Positions 50,875 to 59,293 of a stretch of DNA of 64,000 nt are shown here, piece by piece. The stretch comes from Henriciella sp. AS95. GTDB taxonomy: Bacteria; Pseudomonadota; Alphaproteobacteria; Caulobacterales; Hyphomonadaceae. The notes under the pieces were generated by a model that saw only the letters and a list, made by a program, of their open reading frames with translations, was not told where the DNA came from and did not search any database. The DNA lies in assembly GCF_038900055.1 (NCBI RefSeq), contig NZ_JBBMQM010000001.1, positions 1,736,001 through 1,800,000 of the forward strand, written 5' to 3'. Position 1 is the first letter of the stretch; every line of letters starts with the position of its first letter. Position numbers and translations under genes: made by a program.

Positions 50875-51648
50875 ATGACAGATACAAATCCGACCGCCGC
50901 AATCTGCCTCATCGGCGATGAACTCCTCTCAGGACGCACTCGCGACGTCAATGTTCAACAGATTGCGAGCTTCCTCGCTCCATATGGAATTCCGGTAGAG
51001 GAAGTCCGGATCGTTCCAGACGTTCATGAGCGGATTGGTGAAGCGGTCAACCAGCTTCGCGAACGCTACACTTACGTTTTTACGACCGGTGGTATTGGTC
51101 CGACGCATGACGATATCACGGCTGATGCGATTGCTGGCGCATTCGGTGTCGGGATCGACCATGATCCGGACGTCTTCGCGATGCTGCAGGCGCGCTATGA
51201 TGACATGGAGACGGAATTCACCGAAGCGCGACAGCGAATGGCTCGACTCCCGCATGGCGCAACGCCGATTACCAATCCGGTGTCAGGTGCGCCCGGTTTC
51301 CAGATGGGAAATGTGTTCACGCTGGCAGGCGTGCCATCCATTGTACAAGGCATGTTGGGCGACATCGGCCACCGCCTCCAGCAGGGCACGGTGGTGAAAA
51401 GCGTGACTGTTCGCTCCGCTGGCCTGCGCGAAGGCGATATCGCTGAAAAGCTCGCGGCGCTGGCAGAAGAGGCTGATGGCGTGAGCCTTGGGTCGTATCC
51501 GTGGTTCCGGTCACCCACAGATCACGGCGTCGCCCTTGTGGCCCGGTCCGGCGATCAGGAAAAGCTCACTGCGGCAGAGATGAAACTCGCAGACCTCATT
51601 CGCAGTGTCGGCCAGGAACCAGAGGTCCTTCAGGACGGGGCGACGTGA
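50875..51648 (+). CDS. CinA N-terminal/MoaB-fold domain protein
   Basis: 257 residues with the molybdopterin-binding-like domain: GDELLSGRTRDVN at the start and FTTGGIGPTHDDIT for nucleotide or pterin binding. The C-terminal deamidase domain of full CinA is absent. Relatives act on NMN or ADP-ribose-type substrates or are uncharacterised. Its stop overlaps the GTG start of the next gene (GTGA). Confidence 0.88.
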   Translation: MTDTNPTAAICLIGDELLSGRTRDVNVQQIASFLAPYGIPVEEVRIVPDVHERIGEAVNQLRERYTYVFTTGGIGPTHDDITADAIAGAFGVGIDHDPDVFAMLQARYDDMETEFTEARQRMARLPHGATPITNPVSGAPGFQMGNVFTLAGVPSIVQGMLGDIGHRLQQGTVVKSVTVRSAGLREGDIAEKLAALAEEADGVSLGSYPWFRSPTDHGVALVARSGDQEKLTAAEMKLADLIRSVGQEPEVLQDGAT

Positions 51649-52148
51649 ACCTGATTGTGTCATTCCTGACGCGTACGCCGGTTATCATCGCGGCGTTCGT
51701 CGCCACCATAGTGGTAGGGTGGAGCTTTACGCTGATTATCGCGGCCGTAGACGGTGCGCTTCTGGATACAATCTTGACCGGTGATGAGGCCAGCGCCCGT
51801 CTCGCAGAAATGACCGGCGATCAACGCTATGTGCATTTCATCGGCACGATTGCAAATGACACCCTTTTCCCCATCGCCTATGGCAGCTTTTTTGCCGGGC
51901 TGGCGGCACGTTTCGCGCCTGAGAAATTACGCACCTGGGTCGTTCTGCCGGCGCTTGCAACGGTGATCGTCGATCTGGCGGAAAACACCGTGCAGGCGCT
52001 CGCGCTAAGTGGGACGGCCGACTATTTGGGCTTCAAGGATGTTCTCACGCCCCTCAAATACGGCTTGTTCTATCTCTCGCTGATCCTTGCGCTGGGTTTT
52101 GCGGCACTGGCGTTAGCGCGCTGGCTGGTCCGCAGACTCAATTCATAA
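51645..52148 (+). CDS. membrane protein of unknown function
   Basis: 167 residues from GTG 51645, overlapping the previous stop by 4 bp, which decides the start. Four hydrophobic segments: about 9-30, 64-84, 93-113 and 130-158. An acidic stretch after helix 1 (TGDEASARLAEMTGDQ) is probably periplasmic. No family recognised; coupling to the CinA-domain gene suggests joint expression. Confidence 0.7.
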   Translation: MNLIVSFLTRTPVIIAAFVATIVVGWSFTLIIAAVDGALLDTILTGDEASARLAEMTGDQRYVHFIGTIANDTLFPIAYGSFFAGLAARFAPEKLRTWVVLPALATVIVDLAENTVQALALSGTADYLGFKDVLTPLKYGLFYLSLILALGFAALALARWLVRRLNS

Positions 52149-52178
52149 AATCCACTCTAGAAGTTTCGGAGGAAATCC

Positions 52179-52955
52179 ATGTCTGACCCAATCGTGCTCG
52201 TTGAAAAAGACGGCCCTGTCGCAATCGTCACGCTGAATCGACCGGACGCATTGAATGCGCTGAGCCGCGCATTGCGCCGCGAGATCGTGCAGACCTTTCA
52301 GAAGCTCGCCCAGGATGACGATGTCCGCGTTGCTGTCCTGACGGGTGCCGGTCGAGCGTTTACCGCGGGCGTCGACCTGAAAGAGGCCGGTGAGACCGGC
52401 TTCGCCCTTGGCGTCGATGGCGGCGACATTGATCTTGCCAGAGGGCTGGCTGAGTTCCCGTGGCCAATCATCGGTGCGATCAACGGTTTTGCGATCACGG
52501 GCGGCTTCGAACTCGCCCTCATGTGCGACGTCCTGCTTGCATCCGAGAACGCTAAATTTGCTGATACTCATGCCCGCGTCGGCATCATGCCAGGCTGGGG
52601 ACTGAGCCAGAAGCTGTCACGCATGATCGGCACCAGCCGCGCCAAGGAGCTATCCTTTACAGGAAACTTCCTCGACGCCGACACCGCTGAGCGCTGGGGA
52701 CTCGTCAATCGGGTGTACAAAGCCGACGAGTTGTTGCCGGCAGCGATCAAACTCGCCCATGATATGGCATCTTGTGACGCGGCCATGCTGCGCAAATACA
52801 AGAAAGTCATCGACGAAGGCTTCGCATTAAATTTTGGTGATGCAATGAAGCTCGAAGTCACCCGATCTGCTGAACATGCTGCAGGAGTCACGGCAGATAG
52901 CGTCGAGGCTGCTCGCAAATCCGTGACCGAACGGGGCAGGGGACAGAAAGGTTGA
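52179..52955 (+). CDS. enoyl-CoA hydratase/isomerase family protein
   Basis: 258-residue crotonase. The oxyanion hole is in FTAGVDLKE and GFAITGGFELALMCD, whose Glu111 matches the first catalytic Glu of hydratases. The second Glu position (20 residues on) is His131 (ADTHARVGIMPGWG), a variant seen in many actinobacterial and sphingomonad paralogs. Hydration may be altered or the reaction different. Likely part of acyl-CoA metabolism with the nearby thiolase. Confidence 0.9.
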   Translation: MSDPIVLVEKDGPVAIVTLNRPDALNALSRALRREIVQTFQKLAQDDDVRVAVLTGAGRAFTAGVDLKEAGETGFALGVDGGDIDLARGLAEFPWPIIGAINGFAITGGFELALMCDVLLASENAKFADTHARVGIMPGWGLSQKLSRMIGTSRAKELSFTGNFLDADTAERWGLVNRVYKADELLPAAIKLAHDMASCDAAMLRKYKKVIDEGFALNFGDAMKLEVTRSAEHAAGVTADSVEAARKSVTERGRGQKG

Positions 52956-52976
52956 ACTACGGTAAGCTTCCAGACG

Positions 52977-53007
52977 GGAGCTGAGTGCGTTCAGGGTTTT
53001 CAGCTCC
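52977..53007 (+). terminator. stem-loop after the enoyl-CoA hydratase gene
   Basis: GGAGCTGA (52977-52984) and TCAGCTCC (53000-53007) pair perfectly over 8 bp with a 15-nt loop. There is no T-run; a weak terminator or 3'-end structure. Confidence 0.4.
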
Positions 53008-53038
53008 TGTCCGGAACAGAATGTCAGGAGCCTCCTCA

Positions 53039-53386
53039 ATGTCCCCACGCCACAAATCCCTTCGCCGCATATCGGTTTTCACCGCACCGCTCGTTTTTGC
53101 TTTTCCAGGCTGGTCGCAGATCGCGACCAGCAATGAGGATGGCGCAACGGGCGCCTATTCTTCGGAAGTTGATTCTTCTTTCGTCGCAGAAGGCCGTTTC
53201 GGCCCGCGAACAGCCATCGATGACCTTCGCGCCAATGTTGATCGCGACCGGGAAACCGTCGAACGGATCCGGCTTCAGCAATTGCGCGAATTAAGGCCCG
53301 AGGCTCCAGTTGAAGGCCCGCCCCCACCCCCTGCGGCGGAGGACGGCGATTCGCCGGTTCCAGATTCTGTTCCTGCGCCCGAATAG
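53039..53386 (+). CDS. small exported protein with Pro-rich tail
   Basis: 115 residues from ATG 53039 (AGGAG ribosome-binding site). A basic, then hydrophobic N-terminus ending in GWSQ is a signal peptide. The middle has a short charged helix (DDLRANVDRDRETVERIRLQQ) and the C-terminus is Pro/Glu-rich (EGPPPPPAAEDGD). Function unknown. Confidence 0.6.
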   Translation: MSPRHKSLRRISVFTAPLVFAFPGWSQIATSNEDGATGAYSSEVDSSFVAEGRFGPRTAIDDLRANVDRDRETVERIRLQQLRELRPEAPVEGPPPPPAAEDGDSPVPDSVPAPE

Positions 53387-53396
53387 CGGGTCTCCG

Positions 53397-53421
53397 GGAA
53401 CTGGTCTGCGTAAATCTCGTT
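53397..53421 (+). promoter_or_regulatory. EcfG-type stress promoter
   Basis: GGAAC (53397-53401), 16-bp spacer, CGTT (53418-53421), 34 bp before the ATG of the next gene. An exact match to the alphaproteobacterial general-stress sigma consensus. Confidence 0.75.
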
Positions 53422-53454
53422 GGTTCACAAACAATCTGAACCAAGGAGTTCGCC

Positions 53455-54015
53455 ATGTCCGCCCGTCTGGTCGCTGTATCGCTTTCTGCAATTTCTATTG
53501 CAGTGCCAGCTATCGCGCAGAGCGCCGGTAATGCGAGTGCAGCCTCAGCATTTGATTCGCGGGGCTGGTCGACCGAGACACAGGTCATCCGGTCTGGAAC
53601 GAGCGAGCTTTTGGGCGGCCCGGTCAGGCAACCGGGGGAAATCAGGCTCGCGAACGATACCGGTCCGGATTACTACTATGACCATAAACCGGCCTCAGCT
53701 GGCGTTTATGCGCGCGTGCCGGCAGATCGTAGCGAGACAGACATTTCGCGGGACGCAGATATCCGGCCCGCAGCTATCAAACCGGCGACAGCGTCGGGTA
53801 TCTCTGAACAGGATGATTATGTGCGGCCAGGCACGCAGGTTCAGACGATTTCCGGAACACCTCTCGGCCGAATAGCGCTGGTAGGCCGCGCTCAGTCTGA
53901 CGGGGTAAGGTCGGTCTGGGTACAACCGCCCAATTCCAATAGCGCTCAGATGCTACAGGTGAACATTCGGTCGGTCACTTATAGCGGCGGCGAATTCATC
54001 GCTGTTGCAGGCTGA
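53455..54015 (+). CDS. secreted protein, predicted stress-regulon member
   Basis: 186 residues with a cleavable signal peptide ending in AIAQ. The C-terminal part (GTPLGRIALVGRAQSDGVRSV, then ending in FIAVAG) has the short-strand layout of a PRC-barrel-like domain, which is inference. An exact EcfG promoter stands directly upstream. Function unknown. Confidence 0.7.
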   Translation: MSARLVAVSLSAISIAVPAIAQSAGNASAASAFDSRGWSTETQVIRSGTSELLGGPVRQPGEIRLANDTGPDYYYDHKPASAGVYARVPADRSETDISRDADIRPAAIKPATASGISEQDDYVRPGTQVQTISGTPLGRIALVGRAQSDGVRSVWVQPPNSNSAQMLQVNIRSVTYSGGEFIAVAG

Positions 54016-54101
54016 TTTGTTTACCTCCGCGACGACCTGGCACTTGCAAGCCTGACTGCAATTGAGTGTAGTCCGCTTCAATTATTGGAGGGAATTACAC
54101 T

Positions 54102-55313
54102 ATGAGAGACGTCGTCATCTGTTCGCCGCTTAGGACCGCCGTGGGCGGGTTCGGCGGTAGCTTCCGGGACCTACATGCGCATGAGTTGGCGACAACCGTC
54201 ATTAAGGAGCTGATGGCGCGGACGAATCTGCCAGCAGAAGCCGTTGAGGACTGTGTCTTCGCGCAATGCTATCCTTCCATGGAAGCGCCAGCCTTTGGGC
54301 GCGTGGTCGCTCTTGATTCCGGTCTCACGATAGAAACGGCCGGCATTCAGATTGATCGGCGTTGCGGGTCCGGGCTGCAAGCCGTGATTTATGCGATCAT
54401 GCAGATCGCGACCGGCGCCAGCGATGTAATGATCGCCGGCGGCGCGGAATCGATGTCGAACGCGCCATTCTTTTCAAACAATATGCGTTGGGGCCTGAAA
54501 GGCGACGGGCTCATGCTTTACGATGGGCTTTCTCGTGGTCGCTATACGGCTGGCGGCAAGAACTTCCCTGTGCCGGGTGGAATGATCGAAACGGCAGAAA
54601 ACCTGCGGCGGGACTATGAGATTTCGCGCGAAGACCAGGACAGATTCGCTGTGAACTCTCACAAGAAAGCCGCTGCGGCACAGGCTGCAGGCAAGTTCGA
54701 TCAGGAGATCGTGCCGGTCACTGTGAAGACGCGCAAATCCGAAACCATCGTTGATAAGGACGAGCATATTCGTCCGGACTCCAATTACGAGAAGCTCTCA
54801 ACGCTTCGGCCTATTCGCGGCAAGGTCGACCCAGACGCGACGGTTACGGCAGGAAACGCGTCTGGTCAGAATGATGGCGCCGCCGCTTGCATCGTCTGCA
54901 CTATGGAAGCTGCCGAGAAGTACGGTCTGACGCCGCTTGCCCGCCTTGTGAGCTGGTCGGTCGCCGGCGTCGGCCCTGGCGTGATGGGCATTGGCCCCGT
55001 GCCGTCATCGACGAAAGCGCTCGACCGGGCCGGGCTCAAACTTGCCGATATTGATGTAATCGAGCTGAACGAAGCCTTCGCCTCTCAGGTGCTGGCTTGC
55101 ACCAAGGCGCTCGGTTTCGAAGATGGGGACTATGATCGGCTGAACCCTAACGGGTCCGGTATTTCACTCGGTCACCCGGTCGGATGTACCGGCGTGCGGA
55201 TCCTGACGACCATGCTCTATGAGATGCAGCGTCAGGAAGCGCGTTATGGTCTCGAAACCATGTGCATAGGCGGCGGTCAGGGCTTGGCCGCTGTGTTCGA
55301 ACGAGTATCGTAG
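54102..55313 (+). CDS. thiolase (acetyl-CoA acyltransferase)
   Basis: 403 residues. The nucleophilic Cys88 is in RRCGSGLQAV; NEAFA, GHPVGCTGVR (His) and CIGGGQG (second Cys) complete the active site. Catalyses thiolytic cleavage or condensation of acyl-CoA, in beta-oxidation or acetoacetyl-CoA formation. A GGAGG ribosome-binding site precedes it. Confidence 0.94.
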   Translation: MRDVVICSPLRTAVGGFGGSFRDLHAHELATTVIKELMARTNLPAEAVEDCVFAQCYPSMEAPAFGRVVALDSGLTIETAGIQIDRRCGSGLQAVIYAIMQIATGASDVMIAGGAESMSNAPFFSNNMRWGLKGDGLMLYDGLSRGRYTAGGKNFPVPGGMIETAENLRRDYEISREDQDRFAVNSHKKAAAAQAAGKFDQEIVPVTVKTRKSETIVDKDEHIRPDSNYEKLSTLRPIRGKVDPDATVTAGNASGQNDGAAACIVCTMEAAEKYGLTPLARLVSWSVAGVGPGVMGIGPVPSSTKALDRAGLKLADIDVIELNEAFASQVLACTKALGFEDGDYDRLNPNGSGISLGHPVGCTGVRILTTMLYEMQRQEARYGLETMCIGGGQGLAAVFERVS

Positions 55314-55324
55314 AGGCCGGCTTG

Positions 55325-55353
55325 CGGGCACGAGGCGCTAATCCCCGTGCCCG
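55325..55353. terminator. hairpin between convergent genes
   Basis: CGGGCACG (55325-55332) and CGTGCCCG (55346-55353) form a perfect 8-bp stem between the thiolase and nuclease genes, which converge. No T-run on either side; it may serve both as a weak terminator. Confidence 0.45.
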
Positions 55354-55359
55354 TTCAGG

Positions 55360-56175
55360 TCATTTCCTTTCAAGTTCCGCTGCTTCTGCGAAGGCGTCAT
55401 CAAGATAGGCCGCAAGGCGAATGCCACCTTGAGAAAGGCGCGTCCGGATAATTCCGAGATTGTCATAGACATACTGGTAGGAGAGATCGCGCGCGGTCTC
55501 CGGCGGATACACCTGTTTGCGTAATTCCGCGCTTTCGTCAGCCCAATCGGCCGGACCGGATGCGGCCCAGGCCGTTATGTCTTCAGGCGAAATCTTCGCG
55601 TTCAGCCAATCTGACCATTCGGTGTAGGAGAGCTTCTGGCGATCAATAATTTCGGCATCCCACACAGAATGTAAATTGGTCAGCTCATCGAAGAAGGACA
55701 CGGTGATATCGTTTCCGCCTCGGTCCGACCCATTGCCAGCATGCATGGGCTGCTGCAGGTCGCCAACCAGATGAACAATGAAACGCAATGCCAGCTGCTT
55801 GTCTTCATGGCTCGAATTGGGATCGATCAGCAAGGCGCGGTACTTGGCAAGGGCCGTAACAGCATCGCCCTCTTCTGGTTTAAGAACAGTGGCGTAACTT
55901 TCATTTTCGGGAATGGTAACATAGTGCCATGGGTTGGCTTCGCTGCGCCAGAAGTCGCCAGGGGCGGAACGCATGAAGTCTGGCCAGGTTGATGCTTCGG
56001 CCAATCCTTCGCTGCCGAGGATTTGTTCAACAGCGGCTTTGCTTTCAGGTGATAGGTGACGTTCGGCTATCTCACCGATTACTCTGTGGCCAGTCTTGTC
56101 CCAGGCGCTGGCGGGAAACGTCGCCGAAGCGATAAGTAGCGCGGCAGTAGCAATGCAACGGATTCGTATAATCAA
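55360..56175 (-). CDS. S1/P1-type zinc nuclease, exported
   Basis: 271 residues from TTG 56175, which has GGAGG at 7 bp and starts a signal peptide directly; a GTG 57 bp upstream lacks a site. Cleavage after ASA would expose Trp as residue 1, the zinc ligand required in this family (WDKTGHRVIG). HLVGDLQQPMHAG and NLHSVWDAEII carry the other zinc ligands. Periplasmic single-strand nuclease or 3'-nucleotidase. Confidence 0.88.
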   Translation of the reverse strand: MIIRIRCIATAALLIASATFPASAWDKTGHRVIGEIAERHLSPESKAAVEQILGSEGLAEASTWPDFMRSAPGDFWRSEANPWHYVTIPENESYATVLKPEEGDAVTALAKYRALLIDPNSSHEDKQLALRFIVHLVGDLQQPMHAGNGSDRGGNDITVSFFDELTNLHSVWDAEIIDRQKLSYTEWSDWLNAKISPEDITAWAASGPADWADESAELRKQVYPPETARDLSYQYVYDNLGIIRTRLSQGGIRLAAYLDDAFAEAAELERK

Positions 56176-56330
56176 GGGACAACCTCCAAAAACGCAGATG
56201 GAGGCTTCATTTCTAGACGTTCGGCTCTTCACGTCCAGAAATGCTCAACAGAGGCAATTGCAATAGCTGTGATCCTTCAGGGCTTGTATGGCACGCCCAT
56301 TCCCTTGTATGCGATCGGCTCGCTTTCGCT

Positions 56331-56417
56331 GCGGGCGTGGCGAAATTGGTAAACGCAAGGGACTTAAAATCCCTCGGCCGTATGGCCTTGCCGGTTCAAT
56401 CCCGGCCGCCCGCACCA
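56331..56417 (+). tRNA. tRNA-Leu (anticodon TAA)
   Basis: 87 nt with encoded CCA. The acceptor GCGGGCG (56331-56337) pairs with CGCCCGC (56407-56413). The anticodon stem AGGGA/TCCCT has loop CTTAAAA with anticodon TAA at 56365-56367. A long variable arm and the T-arm CCGG-TTCAATC-CCGG confirm a class II leucine tRNA. Confidence 0.97.
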
Positions 56418-56433
56418 CGCTCGACTTTGTATT

Positions 56434-56757
56434 TTAGGAAATGCGGTCTTCGCCGCGCTCTTCGCGGTCGGCAAAGGCATCAATTTCAGCCCGGCACTCG
56501 GGAATGTTTTCCAGCACTGTAGCGCTGACAATCAACGCAGAATGCACTTCGCCATCTCCCTCAGACAGAGGAAGGGCGTATTCGCCGGTGTCATAGCCGT
56601 AATCAGAAGAAACTGGAATGAGCGGTAGGCCCACTTCACATGCTTGGGTGACCTGAGTGAGTTCGACCTCGGTGAGGGCGACGGACTCGGCGTTAGCAGC
56701 GGCGGCTCCTGTGAAGAGCGCTACGGCGGCTACGAAGAATTTCAAACGTGTATGCAT
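56434..56757 (-). CDS. small secreted protein, predicted stress-regulon member
   Basis: 107 residues; residues 1-23 form a signal peptide ending in ANAES. Two Cys (about 39 and 87) could form a disulphide. The C-terminus is strongly charged (DREERGEDR). It ends 16 bp from the tRNA on the opposite strand. The EcfG promoter at 56798-56822 suggests induction by stress. Function unknown. Confidence 0.65.
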   Translation of the reverse strand: MHTRLKFFVAAVALFTGAAAANAESVALTEVELTQVTQACEVGLPLIPVSSDYGYDTGEYALPLSEGDGEVHSALIVSATVLENIPECRAEIDAFADREERGEDRIS

Positions 56758-56797
56758 GGGATCTCTCCCTTCGCTTTCTGCTGAATTACAAACAAAA

Positions 56798-56822
56798 AAC
56801 GCTGCATGAGCAGGACGGTTCC
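56798..56822 (-). promoter_or_regulatory. EcfG-type stress promoter
   Basis: Minus strand GGAAC (56822-56818), 16-bp spacer, CGTT (56801-56798), about 41 bp before the ATG of the small secreted protein. Confidence 0.75.
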
Positions 56823-56879
56823 GGCGCCGCTGAAAATATGTTTACGAATGCGTAATGAAATTCGGCCCGGGGGCTCGAA

Positions 56880-57536
56880 TCAGGCTGTTCGCAACAGGAT
56901 GAAAACGAACGCTGAATAAAGCGCGGAAAGCGTCACAAATTTTCCAGCGGCAGCCAGCATGAAGGGGCGCAAATCGTTCCAGCTGGTCTCGCGTGCGATT
57001 TCCGACACCTTTCGAGCGACGTCCTGGGTGAGCTCGTCCATCTTGTGGCCGGCGAGGGCGAGCATGATATGCGTTGCGCGGCCGGTCTTGATTTCCCCAG
57101 CCTCGTCGAGGACCTGTTCGAACACGCGCGCGGCGATGGTTTCACCAATCGCCCTCTTGGGGCGCCAGCCATGACCGTGGAGCTTGGAAACAATCAGCCG
57201 ACCGGTCGGAAAAAATACGATTGCATCGCGAATCAGGAAGACGGCCAGCATGACGACGACGATGCCTGAAAAGACAGGGTGCGGGTAAAGGCCAACCCGA
57301 TAGAAAAACCATGCTGCGATCAGCAAGAGCGCCTTGATAAACACGGCCTGCACAAATTGCGTGAGGCTTTCGCGCAGATAATCCTCTGCATGACCGCGAA
57401 TGCGCTGTCGGGCATCCTGCGCGGCCTGCTCAATGAGTGACTGTTTCTTGCGATTTACCGCGCTGTCGATGGCCTTGCGGCCAAGCGTGACGCCTGTCGT
57501 CAGTGCGGAAACGAGTAGGAAGGCTGCTCTCAACAC
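56880..57536 (-). CDS. membrane protein of unknown function near stress genes
   Basis: 218 residues from GTG 57536; the GGAGG ribosome-binding site 7 bp upstream is inside the hairpin at 57541-57564. Hydrophobic segments at about 2-18, 68-110 (two helices) and 195-215. A basic or amphipathic stretch (SAVNRKKQSLIEQAAQDARQR) follows the first helix. No family recognised. Same strand as the YqjD-like pair. Confidence 0.6.
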   Translation of the reverse strand: MLRAAFLLVSALTTGVTLGRKAIDSAVNRKKQSLIEQAAQDARQRIRGHAEDYLRESLTQFVQAVFIKALLLIAAWFFYRVGLYPHPVFSGIVVVMLAVFLIRDAIVFFPTGRLIVSKLHGHGWRPKRAIGETIAARVFEQVLDEAGEIKTGRATHIMLALAGHKMDELTQDVARKVSEIARETSWNDLRPFMLAAAGKFVTLSALYSAFVFILLRTA

Positions 57537-57537
57537 G

Positions 57538-57564
57538 AAAAGCCCTCCGCATGGGCGAAGGGCT
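57538..57564 (-). terminator. hairpin with T-run overlapping a ribosome-binding site
   Basis: Minus-strand AGCCCTTCGC pairs with GCGGAGGGCT over 10 bp (one G-U, loop CCAT), then TTTT. The right arm contains the GGAGG of the following gene, so the structure can both terminate transcription and hide the start site. Confidence 0.6.
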
Positions 57565-57602
57565 CGTCGGTCGGATGAGCCGGCAGCTGGTGCATCACCA
57601 GT

Positions 57603-58001
57603 TTACATCAGTTCGTCGGCGAGTTTTTGCAAGCCTTTAGCTGCCTGCTCGGGATTGGCCACAATGAAATAGCCAGCAGCCAGAGCGGCTGATGCGGCTG
57701 CAATTGGTCTTTTCTCAACCAAAGCCGCAATCGTGTCGAAAGGCAGCTCAGCCAGCATATCGGCTGTCGCATTTTCAAATTGATCGAGCTCTTCCTCGGT
57801 TGATTTACCAGGTTTTATGAAGATGATCGCGCAGATGCATGACAATGTCAGCATGATGCACGCCATAGTGAAACTGCCCCAGATCAACCCAATGGTTGGT
57901 GCCAGAGCGAGCGCGCCAGCGACGCACAGAGCGGAAGCGCCGATGAGGCCAAAAAAAGCCGCACCGACACTCGCTACTATTCTGATTTTGGCTACATCCA
58001 T
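57603..58001 (-). CDS. holin-X/DUF1469-like membrane protein
   Basis: 132 residues from ATG 58001. Two membrane helices at about 9-32 and 37-61, then a cytosolic helix and a short C-terminal hydrophobic segment (AAASAALAAGYFIV). This layout and its partnership with the DUF883-like gene match the phage-holin-like/DUF1469 companions of YqjD proteins; assignment is by pattern only. 12 bp after the upstream gene, so one operon. Confidence 0.6.
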   Translation of the reverse strand: MDVAKIRIVASVGAAFFGLIGASALCVAGALALAPTIGLIWGSFTMACIMLTLSCICAIIFIKPGKSTEEELDQFENATADMLAELPFDTIAALVEKRPIAAASAALAAGYFIVANPEQAAKGLQKLADELM

Positions 58002-58013
58002 CGCCAATTAGTC

Positions 58014-58355
58014 CTATTTGCGGCGCAGGGCTGCAAGAAGGACACCCGTGCCAAACGCAATGCCGACGGAGGTCAGCGGATTGGCGCGGACTTTATCTTC
58101 GAGATAGTCCTTGCCTTTGGTGGCTTCGGATTTCGCCTTATCAAGGTATTCCTTGGATTGCTCGACGCCTTTGTCGAGGCTCTTGGCGGATTGGCCCTTG
58201 ATGTACTTGCTGGAATTGCCAGCCAGTGACTTGACGTCGTCGCGCAGCTGGGAAATGTCAGCTTTCAGTGCATCATAGTCGCTTTTGGCGGCTTCAGCAG
58301 CGTGCTTGATATCAGTATTGCCGTTTTTCTTCTGGGAAGTGGTCGTGATAGCCAT
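58014..58355 (-). CDS. ElaB/YqjD/DUF883-like protein
   Basis: 113 residues from ATG 58355 (GGAGA ribosome-binding site). A long charged helix (DYDALKADISQLRDDVKSLA and on to KDYLEDKVRANP) is followed by a C-terminal membrane segment (LTSVGIAFGTGVLLAAL) ending in RRK. E. coli relatives are stationary-phase, inner-membrane, ribosome-binding proteins. Preceded by a perfect EcfG promoter. Confidence 0.8.
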   Translation of the reverse strand: MAITTTSQKKNGNTDIKHAAEAAKSDYDALKADISQLRDDVKSLAGNSSKYIKGQSAKSLDKGVEQSKEYLDKAKSEATKGKDYLEDKVRANPLTSVGIAFGTGVLLAALRRK

Positions 58356-58387
58356 TCTGCTCTCCATTCGTGTAACTTCGCTTAAAC

Positions 58388-58413
58388 AACGGCGGGGTAG
58401 GCCATAGAGTTCC
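58388..58413 (-). promoter_or_regulatory. EcfG-type stress promoter of the DUF883 operon
   Basis: Minus strand GGAAC (58413-58409), 17-bp spacer, CGTT (58391-58388), 33 bp before the ATG. Exact consensus boxes. Confidence 0.8.
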
Positions 58414-58472
58414 GAAAAATCCTGATAAGGGGAATTTAGGAACCTCCGCCGGGGTCGAGCTTTGAAAAGGGG

Positions 58473-59270
58473 ATGAAAGTGTTCCGGAACAAATTTTCCC
58501 AATATGTGCGCCTGTCCGAAGATGCGTGGACGCCATTCGATGATCTGGATCAGCGCTCAGAAACCTTTGAAGCGGGCGAAGATCTCATCGTGGCCGGGCA
58601 GGACGCCAATGAAGTCTTCGTGCTGCAGGCGGGATGGGCGTTGCGATATCGGCTTCTGGAGGATGGTCGTCGGCAGATTGTGAACTTCATGCTGCCTGGC
58701 GACGTCTTTGATCTGCAATCGCTCTCTGATCTTAAGGCTGATCACACAGTGACCGCGATCACCGATTGCGATGTTACCGTCATTCCGTCCCGCCCCTTTG
58801 TGAAGATGCTCCAGGAATCGTCGCACATCGCGGCCGCTTTCTGGTGGTCGGCGGTTCAGGAGGATTCGATCCTGCGAGAACAGATTGTCCGTATCGGTCG
58901 TCGTTCGGCGCGCGAACGGATTGGTCATATGCTGCTTGAGCTTCACCGACGCTATGCGGGCGCCACAGGTGAAGAAACAGACGAATTGGTCATGCCGGTG
59001 ACTCGCGCCGATATCGCCGATGCCTTGGGTTTAACCCCCGTACACGTGTCGCGCACCATGTCGGCCATGCGCCGGTCGGGGCTTATTGAGGAGGAGCGCG
59101 GATCGATCAGACTGCTTGATCGCGAGCGCCTTTCACGTCTGTCGCATTTCGACACCGATTATCTCCATCTCAAGAAGCTGGACCTGCTGAAAAAGGAGAT
59201 GGCGGCGAATGGAAAAGGTGACGCAGCCGGACTAACTCAGATTAATGCGCGCGAGAAAGAAGCGCCGTAG
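58473..59270 (+). CDS. Crp/Fnr-family transcriptional regulator
   Basis: 265 residues. A cNMP-binding-like beta-roll spans about 20-125 without Cys clusters, so not an oxygen-sensing FNR type. The winged helix (about 185-230) has TRADIADALGLTPVHVSRTM as recognition helix. A 40-residue C-terminal tail, Lys/Leu-rich, exceeds the usual length. First gene of a three-gene unit with the sigma-like protein and the small basic protein. Confidence 0.9.
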   Translation: MKVFRNKFSQYVRLSEDAWTPFDDLDQRSETFEAGEDLIVAGQDANEVFVLQAGWALRYRLLEDGRRQIVNFMLPGDVFDLQSLSDLKADHTVTAITDCDVTVIPSRPFVKMLQESSHIAAAFWWSAVQEDSILREQIVRIGRRSARERIGHMLLELHRRYAGATGEETDELVMPVTRADIADALGLTPVHVSRTMSAMRRSGLIEEERGSIRLLDRERLSRLSHFDTDYLHLKKLDLLKKEMAANGKGDAAGLTQINAREKEAP

Positions 59271-59293
59271 AATCGCGAATTTAAGGATTCGTA

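Noticed and set aside
58449-58472. GGAAC upstream of the Crp/Fnr gene as a further EcfG promoter
   Set aside because: No CGTT at 15-18 bp spacing; the expected position reads CTTT.
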